Positions 1-5,915 are shown, counted from the stretch's first letter. The stretch is DNA of 9,751 nt from JAHFLQ01 sp964432465 (GCA_964432465.1 CAYSNI010000059.1:1-9751); one strand, 5' to 3'. The notes: a model not told the origin generated them from the sequence alone. Program-made: numbers and translations.

Positions 1-262
1 CCTGCTGGTTCAAAGTAGTCGGATCGTGGGTGGCGAAAAACACGTTTAATAAATCCGGATATTTAATCTCCTCCGGATTAAATTCAATTTTAATGGCTTC
101 GGCCTGGCCGGTTTTCCCGCCCGACACTTGCTCATAAGTCGGATTCTCCACTGTACCACCCGCGTAACCCGGCACAACCGAAATAACACCTTTTAAATTG
201 CTGAAGATAGCCTCGGTGCACCAAAAGCACCCGCCGGCAAAAATTGCTGTTTGTTTTGTCAT
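1..262 (-). CDS. msrA: Peptide-methionine (S)-S-oxide reductase MsrA, N-terminal part (cut by window edge)
   Basis: MsrA reduces methionine-S-sulfoxide in free or protein-bound form back to methionine, with thioredoxin as usual electron donor, in the cytoplasm. The 87 visible codons begin MTKQTAIFAGG and carry the family's active-site motif GCFWCTEA near residues 11-18 (catalytic Cys followed by Phe-Trp), then PGYAGGT, NPTYEQVSGG, a Gly-x-Ala-Glu segment and HDPTT. The remaining C-terminal half lies beyond position 1. The ATG lies 10 nt after the stop of the upstream flavoprotein gene, with no SD and no -10 box at the right distance, so it is probably co-transcribed with that gene. It is a diverged paralogue of the full MsrA at 1662-2192: more than half of the aligned residues match by eye. 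The reading is secure; whether the missing half is intact cannot be seen. Confidence 0.95.
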   Translation of the reverse strand, partial: MTKQTAIFAGGCFWCTEAIFSNLKGVISVVPGYAGGTVENPTYEQVSGGKTGQAEAIKIEFNPEEIKYPDLLNVFFATHDPTTLNQQ

Positions 263-272
263 ATATTCTTAT

Positions 273-1589
273 TTAAACACAATTGCCAGCCACAAATCCA
301 GTGGTCCAACACAACTGCAAAGAATAACCGCCTGACGGACGATCAATATTCAAAATATCCCCTGCCAAATACAAATTTTCAAAAAGCCGGGAACGCATCG
401 TTTTGAAATCCACTTCTTCAAGCGCCACGCCGCCAGAAGTCACGATCGCTTTATTAGCGCCAAGTAAGCTGTCCACGCGCATCGTCATTCGTTTTAAAAG
501 TGAGACAAGCGTTTGGCGCTGTTCTTTCCGGATATCATTACAGACTGTATCGCCGCCGATACCGGAAATATCAATGACGGCCGACGCGACTGCCGCCGGT
601 AAAAGTCCAGAAAGGGAGTTCTTGAACTTCTTATTACTATGCTTCGCGAACTCCGCTTGCACTTTTTTATCCAGCGCGCCCGGATCCAGTTTCGGAAATA
701 GATCAAGCACTATCCTCGCCTCGCCGTACGTCAGCAACTCCCCGATCTCTTTACTCATATTTAAGATCGTCGGACCGCTTACGCCAAAATGAGTAAAAAG
801 AATCTTTCCGATTTTGGAATCCTGAATCTCGTTGTCCTGCACCACACTGATCTTGATGTCAGGAATTGTCACACCCTGCAGCTTCTTTACCCACTCGTCC
901 TTGATCGCAACTGGTACGAGCGACGGAATCGGCTTGATCACCGTATGCCCCAATTTTTCGAGCCACAAAAAACCCTCACCCGTCGAGCCCGTGTCCGGAC
1001 GCGACTTACCACCGGTAGCCAAAATGTAGGCTTTGGAGCGAATCTCTTTGCCATTCCCCATCTTCACGCCAGTTATCTCGGTCATTCGCTTATTCGCGCG
1101 AATAAGCGAATGAGTCGCAAACCCCATCACCGGAGTGCCGGCCAACACCACCACCTTCATCTGTTTCAAATGCGCCGCTAACGTGTCCCGCACGTCGCGG
1201 GCTTTTTCACTTGCCGGGAAAATACGCTGATTCGCTTCTTCTTTAGTGGGCATCTGGTGCGAATGGAAAAAATCTAACGCCGATTTCACGCCAAATTGGG
1301 CGAAGGCGGAAAATAAAAACTTGTCACTGCCTTTGAATTTCGCCAGGAGCTTCCGCGTGTCCAGCTCGCCGTTAGTCACATTGCACCGCCCGCCGCCGGT
1401 AATCAGCAGTTTCTTGCCAAGGATGTCGTTCTTTTCAATCAAAAGCACGGACGCGCTTGCCTGCCCATTGGCACGGCCTTTTTCCGCCGCTCGTCCCGCC
1501 GCCATCATCCCGGCCGCTCCTCCGCCGATCACGACGACGTCCCACTCCTTCTCGTAAGCTAAATTTGGATTCTTCGCTCCTCTTGGCAT
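273..1589 (-). CDS. HI0933/YhiN-family FAD-dependent oxidoreductase (BaiN-like flavoprotein)
   Basis: Predicted cytoplasmic flavoprotein of the HI0933-like family; the physiological substrate of most members is unknown. Of 438 residues, a dinucleotide-binding motif WDVVVIGGGAAG lies at about 16-27, the family signature GKKLLITGGGRCNVTN at about 58-73, ILATGGKSRPDTGSTGEGF at about 189-207, and the C-terminal FAD-contacting segment DRPSGGYSLQL at about 416-426. Length fits the family (roughly 400), with a short N-terminal extension and two apparent insertions: GRANGQASAS near 38-47, and about ten residues near 159-169 encoded by a 32-bp palindrome (see findings). The chosen ATG is supported by an extended -10 box exactly 6 nt upstream, implying a leaderless mRNA. 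An msrA lies 10 nt downstream in the same orientation and another msrA upstream. A role linked to sulfoxide repair is suggested only by that position. Confidence 0.93.
   Translation of the reverse strand: MPRGAKNPNLAYEKEWDVVVIGGGAAGMMAAGRAAEKGRANGQASASVLLIEKNDILGKKLLITGGGRCNVTNGELDTRKLLAKFKGSDKFLFSAFAQFGVKSALDFFHSHQMPTKEEANQRIFPASEKARDVRDTLAAHLKQMKVVVLAGTPVMGFATHSLIRANKRMTEITGVKMGNGKEIRSKAYILATGGKSRPDTGSTGEGFLWLEKLGHTVIKPIPSLVPVAIKDEWVKKLQGVTIPDIKISVVQDNEIQDSKIGKILFTHFGVSGPTILNMSKEIGELLTYGEARIVLDLFPKLDPGALDKKVQAEFAKHSNKKFKNSLSGLLPAAVASAVIDISGIGGDTVCNDIRKEQRQTLVSLLKRMTMRVDSLLGANKAIVTSGGVALEEVDFKTMRSRLFENLYLAGDILNIDRPSGGYSLQLCWTTGFVAGNCV
1082..1113. repeat. Perfect 32-bp palindrome inside the flavoprotein gene
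   Basis: Both 16-nt halves are exact reverse complements (left half TCATTCGCTTATTCGC, 1082-1097). The element is read through in frame on the minus strand and encodes residues about 159-170 (HSLIRANKRM core). A 3-bp GTC occurs at 1081-1083 and again at 1114-1116, exactly 33 bp apart, which would fit an in-frame insertion with a tiny target duplication, but 3 bp may be chance. It lies in a loop-like region before the conserved ILATGG segment. Confidence 0.8.
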
Positions 1590-1595
1590 TGACAG

Positions 1596-1604
1596 ATACT
1601 AGCA
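1596..1604 (-). promoter_or_regulatory. Extended -10 promoter, leaderless start of the flavoprotein gene
   Basis: Read on the minus strand: TGC TAGTAT, then 6 nt (CTGTCA), then the ATG at 1589. A start site 6-7 nt after the -10 box would fall on the A of the ATG. There is no SD. The same spacing recurs at four other genes in the window. Confidence 0.6.
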
Positions 1605-1621
1605 CAAATTTTCTTAAATGG

Positions 1622-1655
1622 TCTATTCCAATGTTCTTGAGAACATTGGAATAGA
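1622..1655. repeat. Perfect 16-bp inverted repeat between msrA and the flavoprotein gene
   Basis: Arms TCTATTCCAATGTTCT (1622-1637) and its exact complement (1640-1655) flank a 2-nt centre. It lies 6 nt past the msrA stop. Its inner end abuts where a -35 element for the flavoprotein promoter would sit. Neither strand shows a T-run directly after the stem, so it is not a classic intrinsic terminator. A dimer-binding operator, a weak bidirectional terminator, or a mobile palindrome are the options. Confidence 0.75.
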
Positions 1656-1661
1656 AAACAA

Positions 1662-2192
1662 CTATTTTAACAACTCGGCAAATTCTTTTTTTACCTTCTC
1701 CAGTTTCGGGTTGATCACTATTTCGCAATACGGATTACCTGGGTTTTTGGCAAAATAATCTTTGTGGTAATCCTCCGCTTCCCAAAACTTATCTAACGGT
1801 TCAACCGCAGTGACAATTGGCGCGCCCATCTTACTGGAGTCGTTGAGCTGTTTGATAAAGGCCTCAGCTTCTTTTTTCTGGCCTTCGGTCGTGGAAAAAA
1901 TCACCGATCGGTATTGCGAGCCAACATCCGCGCCCTGGCGGTTTTTTGTAGTCGGATCATGTGAACCAAAAAAGATCGTCATCAAAGTGTGATATTTTAC
2001 CTGCGCTGGATCATATTCAACTTTCACCACCTCCGCGTGTCCGGTCGTGCCGGAGCTAACCTCTTCATATGTAGGATTCACCTTTGTACCACCGGCATAA
2101 CCAGGCAACACCGAGCTCACCCCTTTCAACATTTTTAAAACCGCCTCCGTGCACCAGAAGCATCCGCCGCCAAAAACCGCTACTTCTTTCAT
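1662..2192 (-). CDS. msrA: Peptide-methionine (S)-S-oxide reductase MsrA, full length
   Basis: Full-length 176-aa MsrA that reduces the S-epimer of methionine sulfoxide. It shows GGGCFWCTEA with catalytic Cys11 and the Phe-Trp substrate pocket, PGYAGGTKVNPTYEEV at about 30-45, a Gly-His-Ala-Glu segment at 51-54, HDPTTKNRQGADVGSQYRS at about 78-96 and AEDYHKDYF at about 139-147. A Cys at about 156 (NPYCEI) and Cys14 are candidate resolving cysteines. Length is typical for the short single-domain bacterial form. The start is fixed by a TGG TAGTAT box exactly 6 nt before the ATG. It is followed by a 34-bp inverted repeat and the flavoprotein gene, and is divergent from the 127-aa gene. A second copy lies at 1-262 and the complementary R-epimer enzyme MsrB at 2796-3212. 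Confidence 0.97.
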   Translation of the reverse strand: MKEVAVFGGGCFWCTEAVLKMLKGVSSVLPGYAGGTKVNPTYEEVSSGTTGHAEVVKVEYDPAQVKYHTLMTIFFGSHDPTTKNRQGADVGSQYRSVIFSTTEGQKKEAEAFIKQLNDSSKMGAPIVTAVEPLDKFWEAEDYHKDYFAKNPGNPYCEIVINPKLEKVKKEFAELLK

Positions 2193-2198
2193 GCATCA

Positions 2199-2207
2199 AT
2201 ACTACCA
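2199..2207 (-). promoter_or_regulatory. Extended -10 promoter, leaderless start of msrA
   Basis: On the minus strand: TGG TAGTAT, 6 nt, then the ATG at 2192. No SD is present. The hexamer is identical to that of the flavoprotein promoter, so the two units may be expressed together. Confidence 0.65.
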
Positions 2208-2243
2208 CGAGCCGTGGGCCGTTCTGTTATCTGATTTGAGTAC

Positions 2244-2344
2244 CTGCCCGTCTATCGAGAGGGTTAGAAAAAATTGATCACTAGTTTCGCTTGATTTTCC
2301 TTAGGGAAGCAGTTAATCTACGGGCAGTTAGCTAAGGAGACTAG
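2244..2344 (+). promoter_or_regulatory. Candidate structured leader with SD-masking helix
   Basis: An 8-bp pair CTGCCCGT (2244-2251) with ACGGGCAG (2320-2327) could close a domain of about 84 nt. A second helix pairs 2296-2304 (TTTCCTTAG) with 2332-2340 (CTAAGGAGA), nine pairs including one G-U, and would hide the SD AAGGAG (2334-2339) of the gene starting at 2345. The two helices cross, so they would be mutually exclusive or form a pseudoknot. This does not match a riboswitch class I can recognise. The promoter of the leader is not clear: TTATCT at 2227-2232 is a weak candidate. Confidence 0.35.
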
Positions 2345-2728
2345 ATGCTCGTTGAATTGGACGAGGCGATTGTTCTTCTGAAGCACGGCACGACTCACCG
2401 CGAGATAATCTGGCACAGAAGTCGATGCGCTATCAATTCCGGACATTGCCTGCAGGAGATCCGCCCCGCGTTTGTGACAGTCCATCACACACGAGGCGCA
2501 CCCGTGTGGTTCAACAAGGTAATCATCGGCCTGCGTGGTCCGACTCGAACGCCCTGCGTTGCCATCGTCGACCTCGGAAACCGATGGTGCTACTACGACG
2601 CAGTCGGTGAAAATGAGAAGATGATCAGAAACTTCTACTCTTTCATCTGTGTCCGAGTAGTAAAAGCTAAGAAATGCGAAAATTGCCGACCGAAAACCAA
2701 GCATTACCGTAAGAATGAATGGGTCTAA
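2345..2728 (+). CDS. Unrecognised 127-aa protein with C-terminal Cys-x-x-Cys
   Basis: I do not recognise this protein. It has no signal peptide or membrane segment, so it is probably cytoplasmic. Visible features are a His-containing N-terminal half (HREIIWHRS, VTVHHTRG), a segment VAIVDLGNRWCYYDAVGE at about 72-89, and a basic tail with KKCENC and HYRK that could be half of a zinc site. It is judged real because of a strong SD (AAGGAG, 5 nt before the ATG) and an intrinsic terminator beginning 8 nt after its stop. A longer open frame on the opposite strand (2318-2809) runs through that terminator and has no start signals. It sits alone between divergent msrA and co-directional msrB. Its SD start differs from the leaderless style of its neighbours, which may mean a different origin. 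Confidence 0.72.
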   Translation: MLVELDEAIVLLKHGTTHREIIWHRSRCAINSGHCLQEIRPAFVTVHHTRGAPVWFNKVIIGLRGPTRTPCVAIVDLGNRWCYYDAVGENEKMIRNFYSFICVRVVKAKKCENCRPKTKHYRKNEWV

Positions 2729-2735
2729 ATATTCC

Positions 2736-2777
2736 ATTCCCTCCCAGCCATAAGGCTGCGGGGGAATTTTTTTATTT
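2736..2777 (+). terminator. Intrinsic terminator after the 127-aa gene
   Basis: Stem 2736-2749 / 2754-2767: 14 positions with one G-U and one mismatch, loop ATAA, followed by a T-rich tail beginning with seven T's (2767-2773). The msrB promoter starts 8 nt after the T-run, so the two units are insulated. Confidence 0.9.
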
Positions 2778-2780
2778 GCA

Positions 2781-2789
2781 TGGTAAGAT
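2781..2789 (+). promoter_or_regulatory. Extended -10 promoter, leaderless start of msrB
   Basis: TGG TAAGAT, 6 nt (ATACAG), then the ATG at 2796; no SD. Same geometry as the msrA and nfo starts. Confidence 0.6.
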
Positions 2790-2795
2790 ATACAG

Positions 2796-3212
2796 ATGAC
2801 AGATACCAAAGATCAGTACTGGAAAAAAGACCTAGATCCCGAGCTAAAACGTGTTGCCAAAGATAAGGGCACCGAACCTCCCTATACAGGGAAATACCTA
2901 AAGGAGCATGCCGACGGCACCTATCATTGTGCTGTCTGCGGTAATCCGATTTTTGACTCGAAGACCAAATTCGAATCCGGTACAGGCTGGCCGAGCTTTT
3001 ACGAACCAATCTCCAAAGACGCGGTTACTTATCATGAAGATAAGGAGATGGGTATGAGTCGCGTGGAGGTTCGCTGTGGCAAGTGTGACGCGCATCTCGG
3101 GCATGTGTTTGATGACGGCCCAACAACTTCACCTGGCGGCGGACAAGCAACGGGGAAAAGATACTGCATCAACTCCGTCTGTTTAGATTTAGAAAAAAAA
3201 ATAGCGTCCTAG
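2796..3212 (+). CDS. msrB: Peptide-methionine (R)-S-oxide reductase MsrB
   Basis: MsrB reduces methionine-R-sulfoxide in proteins, complementing the S-specific MsrA. The 138 residues show two zinc pairs (Cys45/Cys48 in CAVC and Cys94/Cys97 in CGKC), the GTGWPSF motif at about 62-68, LGHVFDDGP at about 101-109, and the catalytic Cys124 in RYCINSVCL. Zinc-bearing form, typical single-domain length. The ATG is supported by the -10 box 6 nt upstream, so it is probably transcribed on its own after the preceding terminator. Its last codons and stop are encoded inside the hairpin at 3200-3225, 8 bp short of the convergent gene's stop. It is not fused to either msrA, but all three lie within 3.2 kb. 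Confidence 0.97.
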   Translation: MTDTKDQYWKKDLDPELKRVAKDKGTEPPYTGKYLKEHADGTYHCAVCGNPIFDSKTKFESGTGWPSFYEPISKDAVTYHEDKEMGMSRVEVRCGKCDAHLGHVFDDGPTTSPGGGQATGKRYCINSVCLDLEKKIAS

Positions 3213-3225
3213 TTAGGACGCTATT
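3193..3225 (-). terminator. Intrinsic terminator shared by convergent genes (strongest for minus strand)
   Basis: Perfect 12-bp stem, 3200-3211 with 3214-3225, loop of 2 nt. On the minus strand it is followed by nine T's (complement of 3193-3201), giving a textbook terminator for the 3221-3718 gene. On the plus strand it lacks a T-run but may still end msrB. The stops of both genes lie within the hairpin. Confidence 0.9.
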
Positions 3226-3718
3226 CCTTAAATTCCGGGGTATCCGGCTGATCACTCGTATCGGTTATTAACCGGACAAAACGCAGCTTTCCGTTCGCGA
3301 CATCTTCCCGCTCGTCACATTCAAAATGTGGTACAAAGTTTGGCTGGAGAATATCATGGGCGCCAGGGATTGAAGCCCTGGGTACGGACGCGTAAACCGT
3401 CACATTCGGATTTAATACCGAGATCACCACGAACGCGCTTGGATGCTTCAGCGGTAAAGCACTATTCAAGCCGGAAATGATCCTAAGCGAACCTAATCCC
3501 CTTAATAGGCTGTCCGGCTTTCTTTCTGGTCTTATTCTAGCGATAGTTCTATCTAAGCCATCAAGAGCTAAATCAATGATTGCCGCGGATATCGCCTCAA
3601 AAAAGTCTGCGCCCTTATCTCGACCCCTTGCCTCAAGAATCGTGAAGGCCAAAAGAAGTGGGTCGAGTTCTTTAAAATCAAAATATCGGAGTATCCGTCG
3701 GCGATGACTTTCTTCCAT
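3221..3718 (-). CDS. Unrecognised 165-aa protein, paralogue A of a tandem pair
   Basis: Family not recognised. The protein is soluble-looking, with an N-terminal helical, Arg-rich half (ADFFEAIS at about 37-44) and a C-terminal half that looks beta-rich. It shares an ordered set of motifs with the 156-aa gene at 3792-4262: FFE; LNSALPLKHP (84-93) against LNGALPENHP; a Tyr-then-Val-Pro pair (Y109...VP113); HDIL (121-124) against HEML; N-x-VP (127-130); and a following RE...G stretch. The shared spacing implies common ancestry. The start is supported by a GAGGTG SD 4 nt upstream and a TGA TATACT box about 26 nt upstream. It ends in its own terminator. Convergent with msrB; no function is proposed. 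Confidence 0.8.
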   Translation of the reverse strand: MEESHRRRILRYFDFKELDPLLLAFTILEARGRDKGADFFEAISAAIIDLALDGLDRTIARIRPERKPDSLLRGLGSLRIISGLNSALPLKHPSAFVVISVLNPNVTVYASVPRASIPGAHDILQPNFVPHFECDEREDVANGKLRFVRLITDTSDQPDTPEFKE

Positions 3719-3744
3719 AAAACACCTCGTAATGTTCTAGGAGT

Positions 3745-3753
3745 AGTATATCA
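3745..3753 (-). promoter_or_regulatory. Extended -10 promoter of the 165-aa gene (leadered)
   Basis: On the minus strand TGA TATACT lies 26 nt before the ATG at 3718, giving a leader of about 20 nt that contains the SD GAGGTG (3723-3728). It abuts the T-run of the upstream gene's terminator, so this gene appears to be an independent unit. Confidence 0.5.
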
Positions 3754-3756
3754 AAT

Positions 3757-3785
3757 AAAAAAACAGCCCGCGATAACGGGCTGTT
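3757..3785 (-). terminator. Intrinsic terminator after the 156-aa gene
   Basis: Nine-bp perfect stem AACAGCCCG (3762-3770) with 3777-3785, loop of 6 nt, followed on the minus strand by a run of seven T's (complement of 3757-3763). Confidence 0.92.
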
Positions 3786-3791
3786 ATTAAT

Positions 3792-4262
3792 TTATTCAGA
3801 AATCTCCTCACCATCATGAAAAATTTGAATAGTGACATCGCCAGCCTCAAGCGCCTCTCTCGTTTCGGCAAGCACGAGAGGAACAACATTGCTACTGAGC
3901 ATTTCATGAAAGATGGCGTGGTGGTGTCGATACATCGGAACGTAACCCCACTCAGCCTCACTCTTAATCTTGGTAAGACCGATGATGTACGGATGATTCT
4001 CTGGAAGCGCGCCGTTCAGGCAAGCCACCAGATATCCCCGAATTTTAATCATGATCTCTTCACCCAACTCATCAAGGTTTTCTATGCCTAACGAATGGCT
4101 AACTTCAAAGAAAGCATTGGTTAGAAGATCGCCCATCTCGGAAGAAAACTGTTCAATGTCCCCGCTAGCGAGACGACCGCTCTTTTTCTTGAGGTCTCTC
4201 ACAAAAATCGGCGCGACTTTCTCAGCAATGATCGAAATCACTACGTCGGCATTCGCGTGCAT
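3792..4262 (-). CDS. Unrecognised 156-aa protein, paralogue B of a tandem pair
   Basis: Family not recognised. There is no signal peptide or clear membrane span; the first 75 residues look helical, with a basic patch DLKKKSGR. A His cluster YRHHHAIFHE lies at about 111-120. The motif series FFE (51-53), LNGALPENHP (82-91), YVP (107-109), HEML (119-122), N-x-VP (125-128) and ETREALEAGD (about 133-142) parallels the 165-aa protein downstream in order and spacing, so the pair is probably an old duplication. In A the HHH cluster is not kept, so it is not a shared active site. The start is supported by AGGGAG 5 nt before the ATG. A possible TGT TAAACT promoter lies at 4314-4322 with a leader of about 45 nt. 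Own terminator. Divergent from nfo. Confidence 0.82.
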   Translation of the reverse strand: MHANADVVISIIAEKVAPIFVRDLKKKSGRLASGDIEQFSSEMGDLLTNAFFEVSHSLGIENLDELGEEIMIKIRGYLVACLNGALPENHPYIIGLTKIKSEAEWGYVPMYRHHHAIFHEMLSSNVVPLVLAETREALEAGDVTIQIFHDGEEISE

Positions 4263-4313
4263 ATTGGCTCCCTACAACAATCACCACAACTAATTATTAA
4301 AAATCTAACTGCT

Positions 4314-4322
4314 AGTTTAACA
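4314..4322 (-). promoter_or_regulatory. Possible extended -10 promoter of the 156-aa gene
   Basis: Minus-strand TGT TAAACT; a start site 6-7 nt later gives a leader of about 45 nt before the AGGGAG SD (4268-4273). The hexamer is weak, and an AT-rich stretch nearer the gene could serve instead. Confidence 0.3.
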
Positions 4323-4361
4323 CAAACATCGTGAAAGTACAATAGGGAGAGTAGAAAAATA

Positions 4362-4370
4362 TGGTAGAAT
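4362..4370 (+). promoter_or_regulatory. Extended -10 promoter, leaderless start of nfo
   Basis: TGG TAGAAT, 6 nt (ATCCAC), then the ATG at 4377. No SD. It likely drives the whole nfo-HAD-VIT1-Gmad2 cluster. Confidence 0.65.
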
Positions 4371-4376
4371 ATCCAC

Positions 4377-5228
4377 ATGGCAAAACCGTTAATTGGCGCT
4401 CATGTTTCCGCCGCCGGCGGATTATACCCAGCGATTAAACTTGGCGAGGATCTGGGCGTGGAAGCGATTCAAATCTTCGGCTCCTCTCCCCAGCAGTGGT
4501 ACACGAAAATGCCGACCGAAAAAGACGCGGCGGAGTTTAAAAAACTCCGAGCAAAAAGCCCCATCAAGGCCGTCTATCTGCACGCGCCATATTTAGTGAA
4601 TCTCGCCTCTCCTCTTCAGGAGCAGTGGGATAAATCCGTAAAATGCCTCGGCGAACACCTGAAAATTGTCGAAATGATCGGCGCCGACGGCTTGATCTTC
4701 CACACTGGCTCAAAAGCGAATTCAGATCATCAGGAAGCGTTAGAGCGGGTGGCCAAAGGTATGAAGAAAGTTCTGGCCGCGGTTGAGGGCAACGCGAAAT
4801 TGATTCTGGAAAACAGCGCTGGCGGTGGTAATAAGATTGGCAACGTTCCCAAAGATATCGGAACGATTCTTAAATTGGTCAAACATCCACGCGCCGCCGT
4901 CTGCCTGGATACCGCGCACGCTTTTGAAGCGGGACAAATAGAAGCCTACACCGGCCCAAAGGTAAAAGATTTTTTTAATAAGTGGGATAAAGAAATCGGG
5001 TTGGAAAATATTGTCGCCCTCCACGCTAACGACTCCAAAACTAAATTTGATTCCCACCATGACCGGCACGAGAATATCGGCCAAGGCTATATCGGCCTTG
5101 CCGGATTTAAAGCGCTCGCTAAAGAAAAACGAATCGCGCATACCGCCTGGCTGTTAGAAGTTCCGGGCTATGAGGATATGGGCCCGGATAAGAAGAATGT
5201 GGACACGCTTAAATCTTGTTTTAAATGA
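4377..5228 (+). CDS. nfo: Deoxyribonuclease IV (apurinic/apyrimidinic endonuclease IV)
   Basis: Endonuclease IV cuts DNA 5' to abasic sites and removes blocked 3' ends in base excision repair, using a trinuclear zinc centre in a TIM-barrel fold. The 283 residues match the usual length, and metal-ligand residues are visible at positions like those of the E. coli enzyme: His69 (YLHAPY), His109 (IFHTGS), Glu145 (LILENS), Asp178 and His181 (CLDTAHAF), His216 (ALHAND), Asp229 and His231 (HHDRHENIGQG), Glu261 (LLEVPG). All expected ligands are present, so it should be active. The start follows from the -10 box 6 nt upstream. The last codons overlap the next gene by 4 bp (ATGA), a translational-coupling arrangement. 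It is the first gene of a four-gene cluster. Confidence 0.98.
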   Translation: MAKPLIGAHVSAAGGLYPAIKLGEDLGVEAIQIFGSSPQQWYTKMPTEKDAAEFKKLRAKSPIKAVYLHAPYLVNLASPLQEQWDKSVKCLGEHLKIVEMIGADGLIFHTGSKANSDHQEALERVAKGMKKVLAAVEGNAKLILENSAGGGNKIGNVPKDIGTILKLVKHPRAAVCLDTAHAFEAGQIEAYTGPKVKDFFNKWDKEIGLENIVALHANDSKTKFDSHHDRHENIGQGYIGLAGFKALAKEKRIAHTAWLLEVPGYEDMGPDKKNVDTLKSCFK

Positions 5229-5911
5229 AGAAAAAAGTAGCGATTTTTGACATTGACGGCACGATTTTCCGCTCCAGCTTATTGATTGAAATGATGGATG
5301 CGCTAATTCACGACGGCATTTTCCCGAAGTCTGCGAGTAAGGAGTACGCGCGTGACCTCCAAAATTGGGTGACTCGGAAAGACGGATACGAAAAATACAT
5401 CCTGTCAGTAGTCCGATCATTTATGAAACACATCAAAGGGGTTAAATATTCTGATTTCCTTCTTATCAGTAAGGAAGTACTCGCCTCTCAACATAACCGA
5501 GTCTATCGCTATACCAGAGATCTAATTCGTGACCTGAAAAGACGCGGCTACTATCTCCTAGCCATTTCCCAATCCCCCATGGAACTAGTGCAGGGTTTCG
5601 GCAAAAAGATGGGATTCGATAAAATGTACGGCCGGATCTATGAAGTCGGAGCGGATAAGCGGTTTACCGGAAAAATCCTTCATCTCGATCTGATCGCTGA
5701 CAAGAGTAATGTGATCCGACGAGCAGTAGAAAAAGAAGGACTGACTCTCAAAGGCTCCTACGGTGTCGGGGATACAGAAGGCGATATTAATTTGCTAAAA
5801 ATGGTAGAAAATCCGATCTGCTTTAATCCGAACGAACACTTATACAAGCACGCCAAAAATAGAAAATGGAAAATTGTAGTGGAACGAAAAGATATGATTT
5901 ATACTTTATAA
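5225..5911 (+). CDS. HAD-superfamily IB phosphatase (SerB-like)
   Basis: Predicted cytoplasmic phosphomonoesterase of the HAD class with a helical cap (subfamily IB, as in phosphoserine phosphatase SerB). Motif I is FDIDGT (nucleophile Asp9, acid/base Asp11), motif II is AISQS (Ser115 or 117), a lysine near 160 can serve motif III, and motif IV is GVGDTEGDINLL (Asp183 and Asp187). The cap insertion spans about 16-95. Length 228 fits. The substrate cannot be assigned: phosphoserine is possible, but the cap is not diagnostic, and many similar proteins act on other small phosphates or lipids. It overlaps nfo by 4 bp, has no SD, and is 4 bp from the transporter gene, so it depends on upstream transcription and probably on coupled translation. 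Confidence 0.9.
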   Translation: MKKKVAIFDIDGTIFRSSLLIEMMDALIHDGIFPKSASKEYARDLQNWVTRKDGYEKYILSVVRSFMKHIKGVKYSDFLLISKEVLASQHNRVYRYTRDLIRDLKRRGYYLLAISQSPMELVQGFGKKMGFDKMYGRIYEVGADKRFTGKILHLDLIADKSNVIRRAVEKEGLTLKGSYGVGDTEGDINLLKMVENPICFNPNEHLYKHAKNRKWKIVVERKDMIYTL

Positions 5912-5915
5912 TCTT

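Noticed and set aside
789..1181. Plus-strand open frame of 130 codons inside the flavoprotein gene
   Set aside because: Fully covered by the well-supported minus-strand flavoprotein, with no start signals.
2193..2344. tRNA or known riboswitch in the msrA/127-aa gap
   Set aside because: No cloverleaf or recognisable riboswitch core was found by eye; only the helices reported as a candidate leader.
2318..2809. Open frame of 163 codons on the minus strand opposite the 127-aa gene
   Set aside because: It runs through the plus-strand terminator and the msrB promoter, has no SD or -10 box before its ATG, and shows no family features; the plus-strand frame has both start and end signals.
3816..4293. 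Plus-strand frames opposite the 156-aa gene
   Set aside because: The minus frame has SD, terminator and similarity to its neighbour; the plus frames have none of these.
4361..4363. Earlier ATG upstream of nfo after a GGGAGA
   Set aside because: Out of frame with nfo (16 nt upstream) and lies across the -10 box.
4740..5141. Minus-strand open frame within nfo
   Set aside because: Antisense shadow of a gene with all metal ligands conserved.
5907..5912. Consensus TATAAT just before the VIT1 gene
   Set aside because: Only 3 nt before the ATG, so a start site would fall inside the codon; probably chance at the HAD stop.
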